In this document: positions 1-7,220 of the stretch, piece by piece
Position numbering within the stretch: position 1 is the first letter of the stretch
Layout of the letters: every line of letters begins with the position of its first letter
Source: a virus
Virus record (IMG/VR): IMGVR_UViG_3300035662_000067
Location: 1 to 38,334 of that record
Reading direction: 5' to 3' (one strand)
Length of the DNA stretch: 38,334 bases
Notes under the pieces: generated by a model
The model's input: the letters and a program-made list of their open reading frames with translations, nothing else
What the model was told of the DNA's origin: nothing
The model's database searches: none
Translations under genes and position numbers: made by a program

Positions 1-1677
1 TGCCTTGGTATTCATTCTTGTTGCAGATTTTGCCTGTGCATCAGTAGCAGCACCTTGATCTTCTAATCCCGGTTCAGTAGGAACCATACCAAGTGACTGC
101 ATTTGTTGTTCTGTTGAGATTGGTAAAATTGGAGATCCAGTAGGTCCAATTGGTGGATTTTCTTTTGGATCTGCATAATCACCTTGCTGAATCTCTTTCT
201 TAATCATCTTGTCCTGATCAATAATTTCTTGGTCAGTTTGACGCAGAATCTTTCTTCTTACATAATCTTTGGAGTAATATGTACCAATGTAAGGTTGAAC
301 TGCTGCTGCAAGATTCAATCTTTCATTCATCAGTTCAGTTTCTTTAAGTTCTGCAAAGTGACTGTCATACAAATAGTCATATTGAATATGATCACTAATC
401 TTTTCCCAATCTTCTGGGGTTACAATATTCTTAAGAATCAACTGTGTCTTAAGCATATCATGGAATAAATGGCAGAATCTCTTTCTCAATCTACCAATAA
501 ACTTACCAAACATCAGTTCATCTCTTAAGATTTCAGATGAACGACCTAAATTAAATCCACCATCAGAAGCAGTTCTTGATTCTGGAACATTAAGTGCTCT
601 GAACAGTTTCTTTTGGAAATAGTGAACATCAGTCAGTTCACCAAGATTTTGTCCTCCAGGAAGAGTAGTGATTTCAGTTCCACGACCACCTTCTCTTCTT
701 GGAAGCCAGAAATCTTCCATCATGCTCATAAATCTCTTGTCATCACGCATTTCACCAGTGTTGGCATCATAAACAAGTTTATTTCTATACCTGTTCATAA
801 CATCACGAAGGTATTGTTCTGCTTTTACCTTAGGAAGATTTCCAACATCAATATAGAAAATTCTACGTTCTGGAGCACGTGATAATCTATAGATGACCAA
901 AGCATCTTCAATCATTCTTAGTTGATTGAGAGCTTTGATTGCCTTGTGCATGTATGACAATGTAAGTTTTCTGTTCCTATCTACAAGACCAGAAGTTACA
1001 AATGTAACAGCATCTTTTGCTATTTGAATTCCTTTACCAGATGAAGCATGTTTTTGAATACTTGATTCTGGAAAATACATGAAGTATTCATCAATTTCTG
1101 GTTCAATAAAAGCATCTCTATCTTTTGAATCTATAGTATATGCTTTACCAAGTTCTTGACCAGTCTTTCTTTCAACCCTCATAAATTTAGTTTTGAGAGG
1201 GTCAATGTTTCTAATATCTTTGATACCTTCTTCTGGGTTCTTTAAGTCAATAACTTTGTGATATAAAAGACGCCCATCAACATACCAATTCCTAAAAATT
1301 TCATGAGACTTTTTATCAAAGTCCATTAAATCTTTGATATATTTAAACTCATCTCTGATAATTTTTTTTAATGCATCACTTGCATTAAGATTGCTTAATT
1401 CAATTTCGATTGGAGAATCATTTAAGTCGCTGATGATTGCTTCATTAACAACGTTTTCAATAGCATTATCACACTCAGGGTGTAATGCCATTTCACGATA
1501 TCTTCTAATCAGGTCATACTCATTTCTGAATACACCTTCAATATCTACATATTGTCCATAAAAACCACTGGTGATATAATAGTCAACCCCATCCTCGTTA
1601 TTCTCGGGGACGGGGGATATAGCACTTTTAGGTAATTTAGGGTCCTCTTCAATAGAAAATCCAAAAAGCTTTGGCAT
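1..1677 (-). CDS. gp20: Portal vertex protein gp20 (partial, C-terminus outside window)
   Basis: The frame stays open for 559 codons from the ATG at 1677 to the window edge, so the C-terminus is missing. The product starts MPKLFGFSIEEDPKLP and contains stretches typical of T4-like marine phage portals, for example EGVFRNEYDLIRRYREMALH near residue 45 and the LSRAPERRIFYIDVGNLP block in the middle. In the family, twelve copies form the ring at the special capsid vertex, through which terminase packs DNA and to which the neck attaches. It follows gp19 with a 26-base gap, the T4 order 18-19-20. No strong Shine-Dalgarno is seen before the start. A late-promoter-like TCTAAATA lies 24 bases upstream and overlaps the gp19 stop codon. 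The visible part already exceeds T4 gp20 (about 524 aa). The visible end is Gln/Ala-rich and looks like a disordered tail, as in cyanophage portals. Confidence 0.95.
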   Translation of the reverse strand, partial: MPKLFGFSIEEDPKLPKSAISPVPENNEDGVDYYITSGFYGQYVDIEGVFRNEYDLIRRYREMALHPECDNAIENVVNEAIISDLNDSPIEIELSNLNASDALKKIIRDEFKYIKDLMDFDKKSHEIFRNWYVDGRLLYHKVIDLKNPEEGIKDIRNIDPLKTKFMRVERKTGQELGKAYTIDSKDRDAFIEPEIDEYFMYFPESSIQKHASSGKGIQIAKDAVTFVTSGLVDRNRKLTLSYMHKAIKALNQLRMIEDALVIYRLSRAPERRIFYIDVGNLPKVKAEQYLRDVMNRYRNKLVYDANTGEMRDDKRFMSMMEDFWLPRREGGRGTEITTLPGGQNLGELTDVHYFQKKLFRALNVPESRTASDGGFNLGRSSEILRDELMFGKFIGRLRKRFCHLFHDMLKTQLILKNIVTPEDWEKISDHIQYDYLYDSHFAELKETELMNERLNLAAAVQPYIGTYYSKDYVRRKILRQTDQEIIDQDKMIKKEIQQGDYADPKENPPIGPTGSPILPISTEQQMQSLGMVPTEPGLEDQGAATDAQAKSATRMNTKA

Positions 1678-1700
1678 AGTATAAATTTAAACTGTAGAAG

Positions 1701-1708
1701 TATTTAGA
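1701..1708 (-). promoter_or_regulatory. Candidate late promoter before gp20 (TCTAAATA)
   Basis: The minus strand reads TCTAAATACTT here, overlapping the gp19 stop codon and 24 bases from the gp20 ATG. The same 11 bases occur before gp13. They resemble the T4 late promoter box TATAAATA, read by the gp55-type sigma factor. In DNA this AT-rich an octamer of this kind arises by chance, so the support is its position and the match with the gp13 site. Confidence 0.45.
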
Positions 1709-2354
1709 TGATATCTGAAGCACCAGTTCCAGTCTTTGCTTCCCACCACTGAACCTGAAGATCTACTGTAAATTCTTCAATTTCATTCTCATTATTGTAT
1801 GAAAGATCAATTGCAGAAACTGCAGTTGGGAATACACCATGAACAATATACTTTCTTAAAGTTTGAATAGTCTTATCATTAATTATATTTGGTGGAACAC
1901 CAGGACCTCTTGAAAGTTGAGCAACATTCATATCAGCCATGTACTCTGATGGGTTGATAGTACCAGATCCATCAGAAGCTTTGGTGATATAGTTAACCCA
2001 TCTCTCAAAGAAACTTCTCCATTTGAAGTCAGTGTCATTGATGACTGTGATGGTCCAAACATCAAAGGTTCTATCTCCAGCAATTTTGAGAGTTCTTCCT
2101 CTGAATGGAACTGGAATTTCAGTGATGTTTGATGCAGGCATACCAGCTGCCTTAATTAACATCAGATCTCCCTCATCAAAAGTAACACCAAGTTGTGAGA
2201 AGATTGAGTTAGTTGCTCCAGTTGAAGTTGCAGTGGTGCCAGGAAGACCACCTTGCTCTGATCCAAAACTTACTTCAAATAAGTTACTGCGAGCACCACC
2301 ACCCTTTAATTTTGTTTTAAAAGCATCAATTGTTCTTTGTTGAAAAGTAGCCAT
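1704..2354 (-). CDS. gp19: Tail tube protein gp19
   Basis: This 216-aa protein starts MATFQQRTIDAFKTKLKGGG and contains the segment RTLKIAGDRTFDVWTITVIND, characteristic of gp19-type tail tube subunits of T4-like phages. Family knowledge: stacked hexamers make the inner tube of the contractile tail, built on the baseplate hub and surrounded by gp18 sheath. It is longer than T4 gp19 (163 aa), as marine relatives commonly are. It lies 20 bases downstream of the sheath gene with an AGGAG ribosome binding site about 8 bases before the ATG. It has no promoter of its own that I can see, so it is probably co-transcribed with gp18. Confidence 0.95.
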   Translation of the reverse strand: MATFQQRTIDAFKTKLKGGGARSNLFEVSFGSEQGGLPGTTATSTGATNSIFSQLGVTFDEGDLMLIKAAGMPASNITEIPVPFRGRTLKIAGDRTFDVWTITVINDTDFKWRSFFERWVNYITKASDGSGTINPSEYMADMNVAQLSRGPGVPPNIINDKTIQTLRKYIVHGVFPTAVSAIDLSYNNENEIEEFTVDLQVQWWEAKTGTGASDII

Positions 2355-2374
2355 TTTAGTTTCTCCTGATTAAA

Positions 2375-4504
2375 TTAAACTGTACCTACAATGGATTCAA
2401 ATGAAACCCCAGTTCTGGTAGCAACAAAGGTCAGACCAATGAAGTTGATTGATCTTGCTGGCTTCACATAGATATCAGCAATGAACTCATTTCTGTCAAT
2501 TACATCAGGGGTGTTGTTAGTTTCATCACAAACTAAGAGGAAGTCAGTGATACCTCTCTTGATTTGAACATCTCTCAAGTATGGTTCAACAATGTTGATG
2601 AAGTTTGCTCTTGTGGTTGCATCATTAAACTCAAAGAGTTGAGCATTTGCTGCACCCTTGATTGCTTGCTCAAGAGTGATGAACAATCTTCTAACATTAA
2701 TTCTATCAAATGCTGACTGATAAGACAGTGCAGTCTTGTCTCCAAAGAGAATAATACCTGATCCAGGAGATGAAATGACTGGGTTGATTCTCTGTGAATA
2801 GAGTTGATCTCTTGCATTTTGATCTGGATTGAATGCAAGTTTAATTGCATACTTGATAGTTCCTCTTGAACTTCCTGCTGGTGAATACCAAGGGAATTGC
2901 TCAATGTCAGTTCTTACACAGAGACCAGCAACATCGCCAGAGCAAGGAATATAAACAAACTGTTGATTAAATCTATCATAGAGGTATTGATATCCACTAT
3001 CAAATACTGCATATGATGAAGAAGTCAGTGGACTGAAGAATGAAAGGACATTTGCAAGTTGAGTTGCTGCAGGAGTTACATTGACAACTAATTCTCTGCT
3101 TGGAGAAATGAATGCAATACAATCTTTTCTTGATTCTGCTATAGAAATCAAATAGTTTGCTTTTGCTTGCTCTTGCTCTTTTCCTAATCTGGTGCTTCCT
3201 TGCAATAAGAAGTTTAGAGGAACACTTACATCATCTGCAAGATAATCATAAGCATTAGTAAGATCTGCTAATGAAGCTGCAAATCCTCCAATATTTCCTG
3301 TTCCACTATAGTCAAATCCACCAGACAGAGAGTAGGAAACATTTCCAATGGAGTTGAATGTTACACCTTCAGCATTGACTCCCCATACACCAGTTGTGGT
3401 ATTTTGTGGAGTAAAGTCTGAAGTAAATTTGACTGATACTGGAGTGGTTCCCCAATATGCATCAGAGGCATCGCCTATTGATTTGCCAGAGTAAATGTAA
3501 TTTGAGTTATAAGCAAGGTAATCTTTGTAGTATATGTTTTGTGATGGTGAAATCTTGGTATCAGATGCCTTTGACAGATTTAAGAACTTTTCAAGAATAG
3601 ATTGAGGAGTTCCTGATACATTACCTACTTTTTTGCTATCTACAACTACAACGTGGAAAGCATCATTTCCACCACCTCTTTCTGTTACATAACCATTTGT
3701 TTTTGGTTTTGTAGCAACACTTCTCCAAGCAAGTGTAGTAGAATCTCCTCTTGCAGTGTCTAAAATGTTTTGAGTATTATACCAATCTTGTACTGCAGTT
3801 GGAGTAACAGTTGCAGTTGTAACACCAGATGATGTGTGAACAGTTACAGCAGCTGATGCTCTAAATGCATAAACACCATTCTCTGTATATTCATTAGAAG
3901 TTGTTTTTACATAAAGAGTTGAAGCACCAATTCCAGTAATGATACCTCTTAAATATCCAGATGCTGTTGAGGTTGTTCCAACTCCAGGAATGACACCAGA
4001 CAGTGCTTGAGATACACCACATCCAACAGTACAATTGGTGGTACTAACTCCAGTCAGAGTTTGATCTGCAAAGTTGTCAATGACACAAACTTTAAGACCT
4101 TCTGCCCAGTATCCAGGATTCTTTGCTGCCCAGTAATATGAAGTTGGAGTTGATGCTTGATATGCATCAAAATTGTTGACAGTTACTGATGTTGAAGCTA
4201 CACCAACACCAGCATTTGAGTTTTTAAGATTTGTTCCAGAACATCTAACAACTTTTAAACTTCCGCCATAGGCAAGGAAGTTAGATGCTGAATACCATGA
4301 CTCATAATGGTAATCGTTTGATGATGGTTTACCAAAAACAGTTACTAATTCATTTTCATTAGTAATAGTAACTACTTGATTAACAGGTCCTTTTGAAAAA
4401 GGTGCTGCAATACCTGCTGCTAAAGATGTCGTATTTGTAACTCCACCTCTTGTTAAATCAACTTCTCTGACTTTAACCCCTGGAGATGCTAAGCTTAACG
4501 CCAT
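2375..4504 (-). CDS. gp18: Contractile tail sheath protein gp18
   Basis: This 709-aa protein begins MALSLASPGVKVREVDLTRG, the standard N-terminus of T4-like sheath proteins. The C-terminal region has FDRINVRRLFITLEQAIK and ends with EFIADIYVKPARSINFIGLT, conserved parts of the sheath core that make the contacts driving contraction. T4 gp18 is 659 aa, so the length fits. The middle (about residues 150-420) is Ser/Thr/Gly/Val-rich, as expected for variable surface-exposed domains. A GAGGAG ribosome binding site lies 5 bases before the ATG, and an exact TATAAATA late box lies 37 bases upstream in the gap after the terminase gene. The gene therefore probably starts a strong late transcript, in line with the many copies needed per virion. 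Confidence 0.96.
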   Translation of the reverse strand: MALSLASPGVKVREVDLTRGGVTNTTSLAAGIAAPFSKGPVNQVVTITNENELVTVFGKPSSNDYHYESWYSASNFLAYGGSLKVVRCSGTNLKNSNAGVGVASTSVTVNNFDAYQASTPTSYYWAAKNPGYWAEGLKVCVIDNFADQTLTGVSTTNCTVGCGVSQALSGVIPGVGTTSTASGYLRGIITGIGASTLYVKTTSNEYTENGVYAFRASAAVTVHTSSGVTTATVTPTAVQDWYNTQNILDTARGDSTTLAWRSVATKPKTNGYVTERGGGNDAFHVVVVDSKKVGNVSGTPQSILEKFLNLSKASDTKISPSQNIYYKDYLAYNSNYIYSGKSIGDASDAYWGTTPVSVKFTSDFTPQNTTTGVWGVNAEGVTFNSIGNVSYSLSGGFDYSGTGNIGGFAASLADLTNAYDYLADDVSVPLNFLLQGSTRLGKEQEQAKANYLISIAESRKDCIAFISPSRELVVNVTPAATQLANVLSFFSPLTSSSYAVFDSGYQYLYDRFNQQFVYIPCSGDVAGLCVRTDIEQFPWYSPAGSSRGTIKYAIKLAFNPDQNARDQLYSQRINPVISSPGSGIILFGDKTALSYQSAFDRINVRRLFITLEQAIKGAANAQLFEFNDATTRANFINIVEPYLRDVQIKRGITDFLLVCDETNNTPDVIDRNEFIADIYVKPARSINFIGLTFVATRTGVSFESIVGTV

Positions 4505-4541
4505 TTTGACTCCTCTAAATGCTTCATTTTTGCTCTACAAG

Positions 4542-4549
4542 TATTTATA
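4542..4549 (-). promoter_or_regulatory. Probable late promoter for gp18 (TATAAATA)
   Basis: The minus strand reads TATAAATACTT in the 56-base gap between the terminase C-part gene and gp18. This is the exact T4 late promoter octamer with the same CTT extension seen before gp13 and gp20. Its intergenic position before one of the most abundantly needed virion proteins makes it the best-supported promoter in the window. Confidence 0.65.
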
Positions 4550-4560
4550 AATTTCTCCTT

Positions 4561-5736
4561 TTACCTGTAATCCCACATATAAGAGAACTCATGGGACTTA
4601 TCTCCATATTCATCAAGATGCCAAACATCCCCATCAACATCAACTTCTGAAGTGTTTTCCATTCCAGTCAAAATAAATCCAAATGGGGACATATCTTGTT
4701 CTATTTGGTTCTTCTGTTCTTCATATAATCTTTTCCTAACATCTTGTTCTGTAAGTTCTTTAAAGTAATCTTGTGCCACTAACCAAGCATAAATTACCAA
4801 ACACATAGCTAAGTCATCATTACATCCCTCTTCTGCTTCAAATGAGTTGTGTTTTTGAATAAAAGTTGTAAGTTCACTGATGATTTCATAATCACTAAAG
4901 ATAAGCTTATCTTCTTCAATCATAGTCTTAAGATTGAGACAACCAACTTTCTTAACTGTCTTGGACATTTTTAACCCAAGTTGTGTCTTCTTCCCAGAAA
5001 ATCCTTGCCCAACAATTTGACCTGCTCTACCACGCATAGAACACATCAGGAGATTTTGATACTCCAAATCATATTGAATGATTGCTGCTACTTGATCGCC
5101 AACATCATTAACTTCACAAAGAATAAATGCATTATTATATGCTTTTGCTACATCATAAATGATGTTTGGAAACAGCATGGGTTTAATTTCATTGTTTCTA
5201 TACTTTGCTACTATTCGATGTGGAAATTGCGTGATATCGAATACAACAAACGCGGAGTAATCACTACCAACTCCCCTTGCTACATCAACTGTAATCAAAT
5301 AATCTTTAGTTGAGTCTGAATCATAATAAACATCCAATCCTTTATTTCTTTTAATTGGAGTGTCATATACTAAACTCTTAAGTTTGCTTGGTGCAATCAG
5401 AGTATCAACAGAACCTAAGAATTCACAATTATGTGATACTATATTATTTGAATAATATAAATTATCTTCACCAACATCCAATAAATCGTAAAGATATATT
5501 TCTTCTTCTACTATTTCATTATATACAATTTTTTTTCCTTGTAGGATATCATCCACTTTGATTGTGGATGCTTTAATTTTTTCCAACCCAAAAGAATGAT
5601 TTTCAGAACATTTTATTTCAGTCCCATCCTCAAAAATTATCCAATGATAAAATGGTTTATAAATTTTTTGAATCCCAGAAAAAGATTTAAATCCAGTAGG
5701 GGTTTTTACTAATAAATCTTTATTAAGTTTAAACAT
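4561..5736 (-). CDS. gp17: Terminase large subunit gp17, C-terminal part: IntC (1-103) fused to nuclease domain
   Basis: This 391-aa ORF begins with a split-intein C-fragment (residues 1-103, ending VSHN) followed by the +1 Cys104 and 288 residues of terminase C-extein. The extein holds the RNase H-like headful nuclease: Asp151 in LITVDVARGVGSDYSA, Glu208 in ILCEVNDVGDQ and Asp307/308 in GCNDDLAMCLVIYAW correspond to the catalytic acidic residues of T4 gp17. Intein features seen are His47 in CSENHSFG (block B-like), Tyr82-Asp-Leu in the block F region, and the terminal His102-Asn103 before Cys104. Its ATG overlaps the end of the endonuclease gene by 8 bases with a weak GGA upstream, suggesting translational coupling. 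On its own it has no ATPase domain. Joined to the upstream fragment it gives a 552-aa terminase. Confidence 0.95.
   Translation of the reverse strand: MFKLNKDLLVKTPTGFKSFSGIQKIYKPFYHWIIFEDGTEIKCSENHSFGLEKIKASTIKVDDILQGKKIVYNEIVEEEIYLYDLLDVGEDNLYYSNNIVSHNCEFLGSVDTLIAPSKLKSLVYDTPIKRNKGLDVYYDSDSTKDYLITVDVARGVGSDYSAFVVFDITQFPHRIVAKYRNNEIKPMLFPNIIYDVAKAYNNAFILCEVNDVGDQVAAIIQYDLEYQNLLMCSMRGRAGQIVGQGFSGKKTQLGLKMSKTVKKVGCLNLKTMIEEDKLIFSDYEIISELTTFIQKHNSFEAEEGCNDDLAMCLVIYAWLVAQDYFKELTEQDVRKRLYEEQKNQIEQDMSPFGFILTGMENTSEVDVDGDVWHLDEYGDKSHEFSYMWDYR
5428..5736 (-). other. Split intein C-fragment (IntC, 103 aa) within gp17 C-part
   Basis: Residues 1-103 of the ORF are not terminase sequence. Motifs in order are MFKLNKDLLVKTPTGF, GIQKIYKPFYHWIIFEDGTE, CSENHSFG, a YNEIVEEEIYLYDLL segment, and LYYSNNIVSHN ending at Asn103, with Cys104 as the +1 nucleophile (codon 5427-5425). 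As I remember the AceL-TerL IntC, it has the same layout (MF...GF..F.GIQK..., TEIK.S.NH.FG, YNE.V.E.I.LYD, VSHN then CEF) and nearly the same length. The fragment therefore appears to carry all intein blocks except block A. Confidence 0.92.
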
Positions 5737-6298
5737 TTTTCCAACACTGCTTCAAAACTATTTTTTTAAGTCCTTGTGATGTTAAATTATACTTATTAGC
5801 ATATTCTTTACAAAATGCTTGAATGTAAGACATTTTTTTTCCATTTTTCATAATCAATCCTACTGATGGTAAATCTGGTTTTGTATCAAATAAAATGCGT
5901 ATTTCTTTTATTTGATTATCTGTAAGTTTTCTACTAAAAACTCTACCTTTCCTAACTTGCTTCATTTTTAAGATTGTTTCTTCAGAAAAACAATTTTTTA
6001 CACCTTTATTCCAGGGAGTAGTGCCCTTATTTACACCACCTATTCCAGTTCTATCGTAATTATCAAAACCTTCTCCTCCTGTAGATTTATTCCATCCATT
6101 CCTATAGGTATCAAATTGTTTTATATAATTAATTTCTAAATTTTTTGCATCTTCTGCAATAATTGTTTTTTCTACAATCTCGAAAATATGTTGAGGTTTG
6201 CTATTTTTATGGTCCCTTTTTCTGGTGCTTGGGTCTTTAGTTTGGCCAACATATTTAATATTATTGTTTAAATCTTTAAGTAAGTAAATATAATACAT
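5729..6298 (-). CDS. Free-standing GIY-YIG homing endonuclease with NUMOD3-like region
   Basis: This 189-aa protein has an N-terminal GIY-YIG domain. YIY (3-5) and KYVGQT (15-20) form the paired strands. Arg26/Arg28 follow in STRKRDH, Glu55 is in NLEINYIKQF, and Asn70 is in GWNKSTGGEG. The Glu-to-Asn spacing of 15 is the same as in I-TevI (E75/N90). Residues about 88-120 (NKGTTPWNKG...SEETILKMKQVRKGR) look like a NUMOD3 DNA-binding motif. The last 65 residues resemble a helix-turn-helix tail ending in CWKNV. All expected catalytic positions are present, so it is probably active. The likely role is to cut terL alleles lacking the cassette and drive its spread. There is no Shine-Dalgarno before the ATG at 6298, and a TATAAATA octamer ends 9 bases upstream of it. 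The 3' end overlaps the IntC start. Confidence 0.93.
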   Translation of the reverse strand: MYYIYLLKDLNNNIKYVGQTKDPSTRKRDHKNSKPQHIFEIVEKTIIAEDAKNLEINYIKQFDTYRNGWNKSTGGEGFDNYDRTGIGGVNKGTTPWNKGVKNCFSEETILKMKQVRKGRVFSRKLTDNQIKEIRILFDTKPDLPSVGLIMKNGKKMSYIQAFCKEYANKYNLTSQGLKKIVLKQCWKNV

Positions 6299-6307
6299 TT
6301 TTATTAT

Positions 6308-6315
6308 TATTTATA
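6308..6315 (-). promoter_or_regulatory. TATAAATA octamer just upstream of the endonuclease gene
   Basis: An exact late-promoter octamer sits in the 34-base gap between the terminase N-part stop and the endonuclease ATG. Transcription starting a few bases downstream would leave almost no leader and no ribosome binding site for the endonuclease. It may instead supply transcripts of the downstream IntC-terminase gene. It may also be chance in this AT-rich spacer. Confidence 0.35.
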
Positions 6316-6332
6316 ATCCAAAAAACTCACAT

Positions 6333-7214
6333 TCACATTTTAGCATAAAGATTTTCCATAGAAATTTGTTGGATATTATTATCATTATCACAAATATCAA
6401 TTAAAGTTTCTCCACTTAAACATTCAAACTCAATTTTAAACTGTTGTTCTGAAGTGTTTGCAATAGTTTGTGCTTTCCATTTTTCATCTCTTCCTGGCAC
6501 TTCAGTCCAATGAACTTCTGTGGGAACATACTCATTTTTACCTCTTTCTGCATCATGCCACAATCGGTAGAAATGATTCATACCATGTGGGGTAGAAACA
6601 ATAATAACCTTTGTAGATTGTCCAGATGAAATTGTAGGGTATACTGATGCAAAGAAGTCGTCAGCAAGGTGGTTTTGAACGAATGCAAATTCATCAAGGA
6701 AGATGATGTTGTATGATCCACCTCTAACTGCAGATGCTGATGTAGAAGCAGCAAGAATCTTGGAACCATTCTCCAGTTCCATAGATCCTCTATTCCAAGC
6801 TATGATGCCCTGCTGTAACCACTTTGGTAGGTTCTCATAAGCAGTCTGTAATCTTTGAAGAAGATCTCTTGCAGTAGATGCTTTGTTGGCAAGAATTGCA
6901 ATATTTACATTATCATTAAAGATAGCATAGTGAAGCAAATAGGATACAACAGTTGTAGATTTACCTGTCTGACGAGGCATCTTGCAAATGTTGAATCTAT
7001 TGTTGTGGAAATTATTAATTAACTTTTCTTGGAAACTATAAGGTCTAAATGGTTGAAGACCATGATCCAGAGTTACAATCTGAACATATGATTTTGCAAA
7101 ATATACAGGATCATTTTTACATCTTACAAATTCAACAATTTGTTCTTGAGAGAACTCTATGGGAGTATTTGCTTTTTTTAAAAGGGGATTACCAAGATAA
7201 ATGTCATTAGCCAT
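6333..7214 (-). CDS. gp17: Terminase large subunit gp17, N-terminal part: ATPase domain fused to IntN
   Basis: This 293-aa ORF carries the packaging-motor ATPase. Walker A is MPRQTGKST at 79-87, Walker B with catalytic Glu is IIFLDEFAF at 170-178 (Asp174, Glu175), and the coupling motif is IIVSTPHGMNHFYRLWH at 204-220. These line up with T4 gp17 SRQLGKT, the IDECAF-type Walker B, and TTPNGLNHFY. Residues 1-264 are terminase. From Cys265 the sequence becomes intein (CLSGETLIDI...) and the ORF stops 29 residues later, so the gene has no nuclease domain. It starts 6 bases after the preceding gene's stop, with a GGAGGGAG ribosome binding site inside that gene's last codons. After trans-splicing to the product of 5736-4561 it would form the full motor, which docks on portal gp20 and cooperates with gp16. 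Confidence 0.95.
   Translation of the reverse strand: MANDIYLGNPLLKKANTPIEFSQEQIVEFVRCKNDPVYFAKSYVQIVTLDHGLQPFRPYSFQEKLINNFHNNRFNICKMPRQTGKSTTVVSYLLHYAIFNDNVNIAILANKASTARDLLQRLQTAYENLPKWLQQGIIAWNRGSMELENGSKILAASTSASAVRGGSYNIIFLDEFAFVQNHLADDFFASVYPTISSGQSTKVIIVSTPHGMNHFYRLWHDAERGKNEYVPTEVHWTEVPGRDEKWKAQTIANTSEQQFKIEFECLSGETLIDICDNDNNIQQISMENLYAKM
6336..6422 (-). other. Split intein N-fragment (IntN, 29 aa)
   Basis: Residues 265-293 of the upstream terminase ORF begin with the block A-type motif CLSGETLI, where Cys265 (codon 6422-6420) is the predicted first splicing nucleophile. They continue with an acidic/Asn-rich stretch and end SMENLYAKM. The AceL-TerL IntN as I remember it shares the pattern C..GDT.V, a short Asp/Glu-rich turn and .I.IEDLYKR. 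A 29-residue IntN is far shorter than the roughly 100 residues of DnaE-type split inteins, so this is an atypical early split. Confidence 0.92.
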
Positions 7215-7220
7215 AATTAA

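Larger units (their letters stand above)
5428..6422 (-). mobile_element. Fractured-gene cassette: IntN - GIY-YIG endonuclease gene - IntC inside gp17
   Basis: The 995 bases from the intein Cys1 codon to the last intein Asn codon separate terminase ...KIEFE from CEFLGS.... The cassette contains 29 codons of IntN, a stop codon, a 34-base spacer, a free-standing homing endonuclease ORF, and 103 codons of IntC. Removing it leaves an uninterrupted T4-like terminase frame. The layout matches the 'fractured gene' arrangement described from metagenomes, where split intein halves flank a homing endonuclease gene. The endonuclease region looks more AT-rich than the flanking gp17 coding sequence, consistent with recent or repeated transfer. 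Confidence 0.88.

Noticed and set aside
184-1561. Three plus-strand frames at the left end (94, 89 and 75 codons)
   Set aside because: The minus strand is the continuous portal gene gp20 here. The plus-strand frames are antisense shadows.
2575-2904. Second minus-strand frame of 109 codons inside gp18
   Set aside because: It is an alternative frame of the tail sheath gene, with Leu/Ser/Gln-rich sequence typical of a frame shadow.
4981-5313. Plus-strand open frame of 110 codons
   Set aside because: It lies antisense inside the gp17 nuclease gene, with unlikely composition and no neighbour on that strand.
5729-6335. Group I or group II intron carrying the GIY-YIG gene
   Set aside because: GIY-YIG genes often sit in introns, but the flanking codons encode intein blocks and there is a stop codon after IntN. 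An RNA-level intron is not needed, and I saw no obvious intron core.
4561-7214. gp17 as a pseudogene or frameshifted gene split by an endonuclease insertion
   Set aside because: Both break points carry intein sequence (CLSGET... and ...VSHN|C) with the required nucleophiles, and the joined exteins make a complete terminase, so the break is compatible with function.
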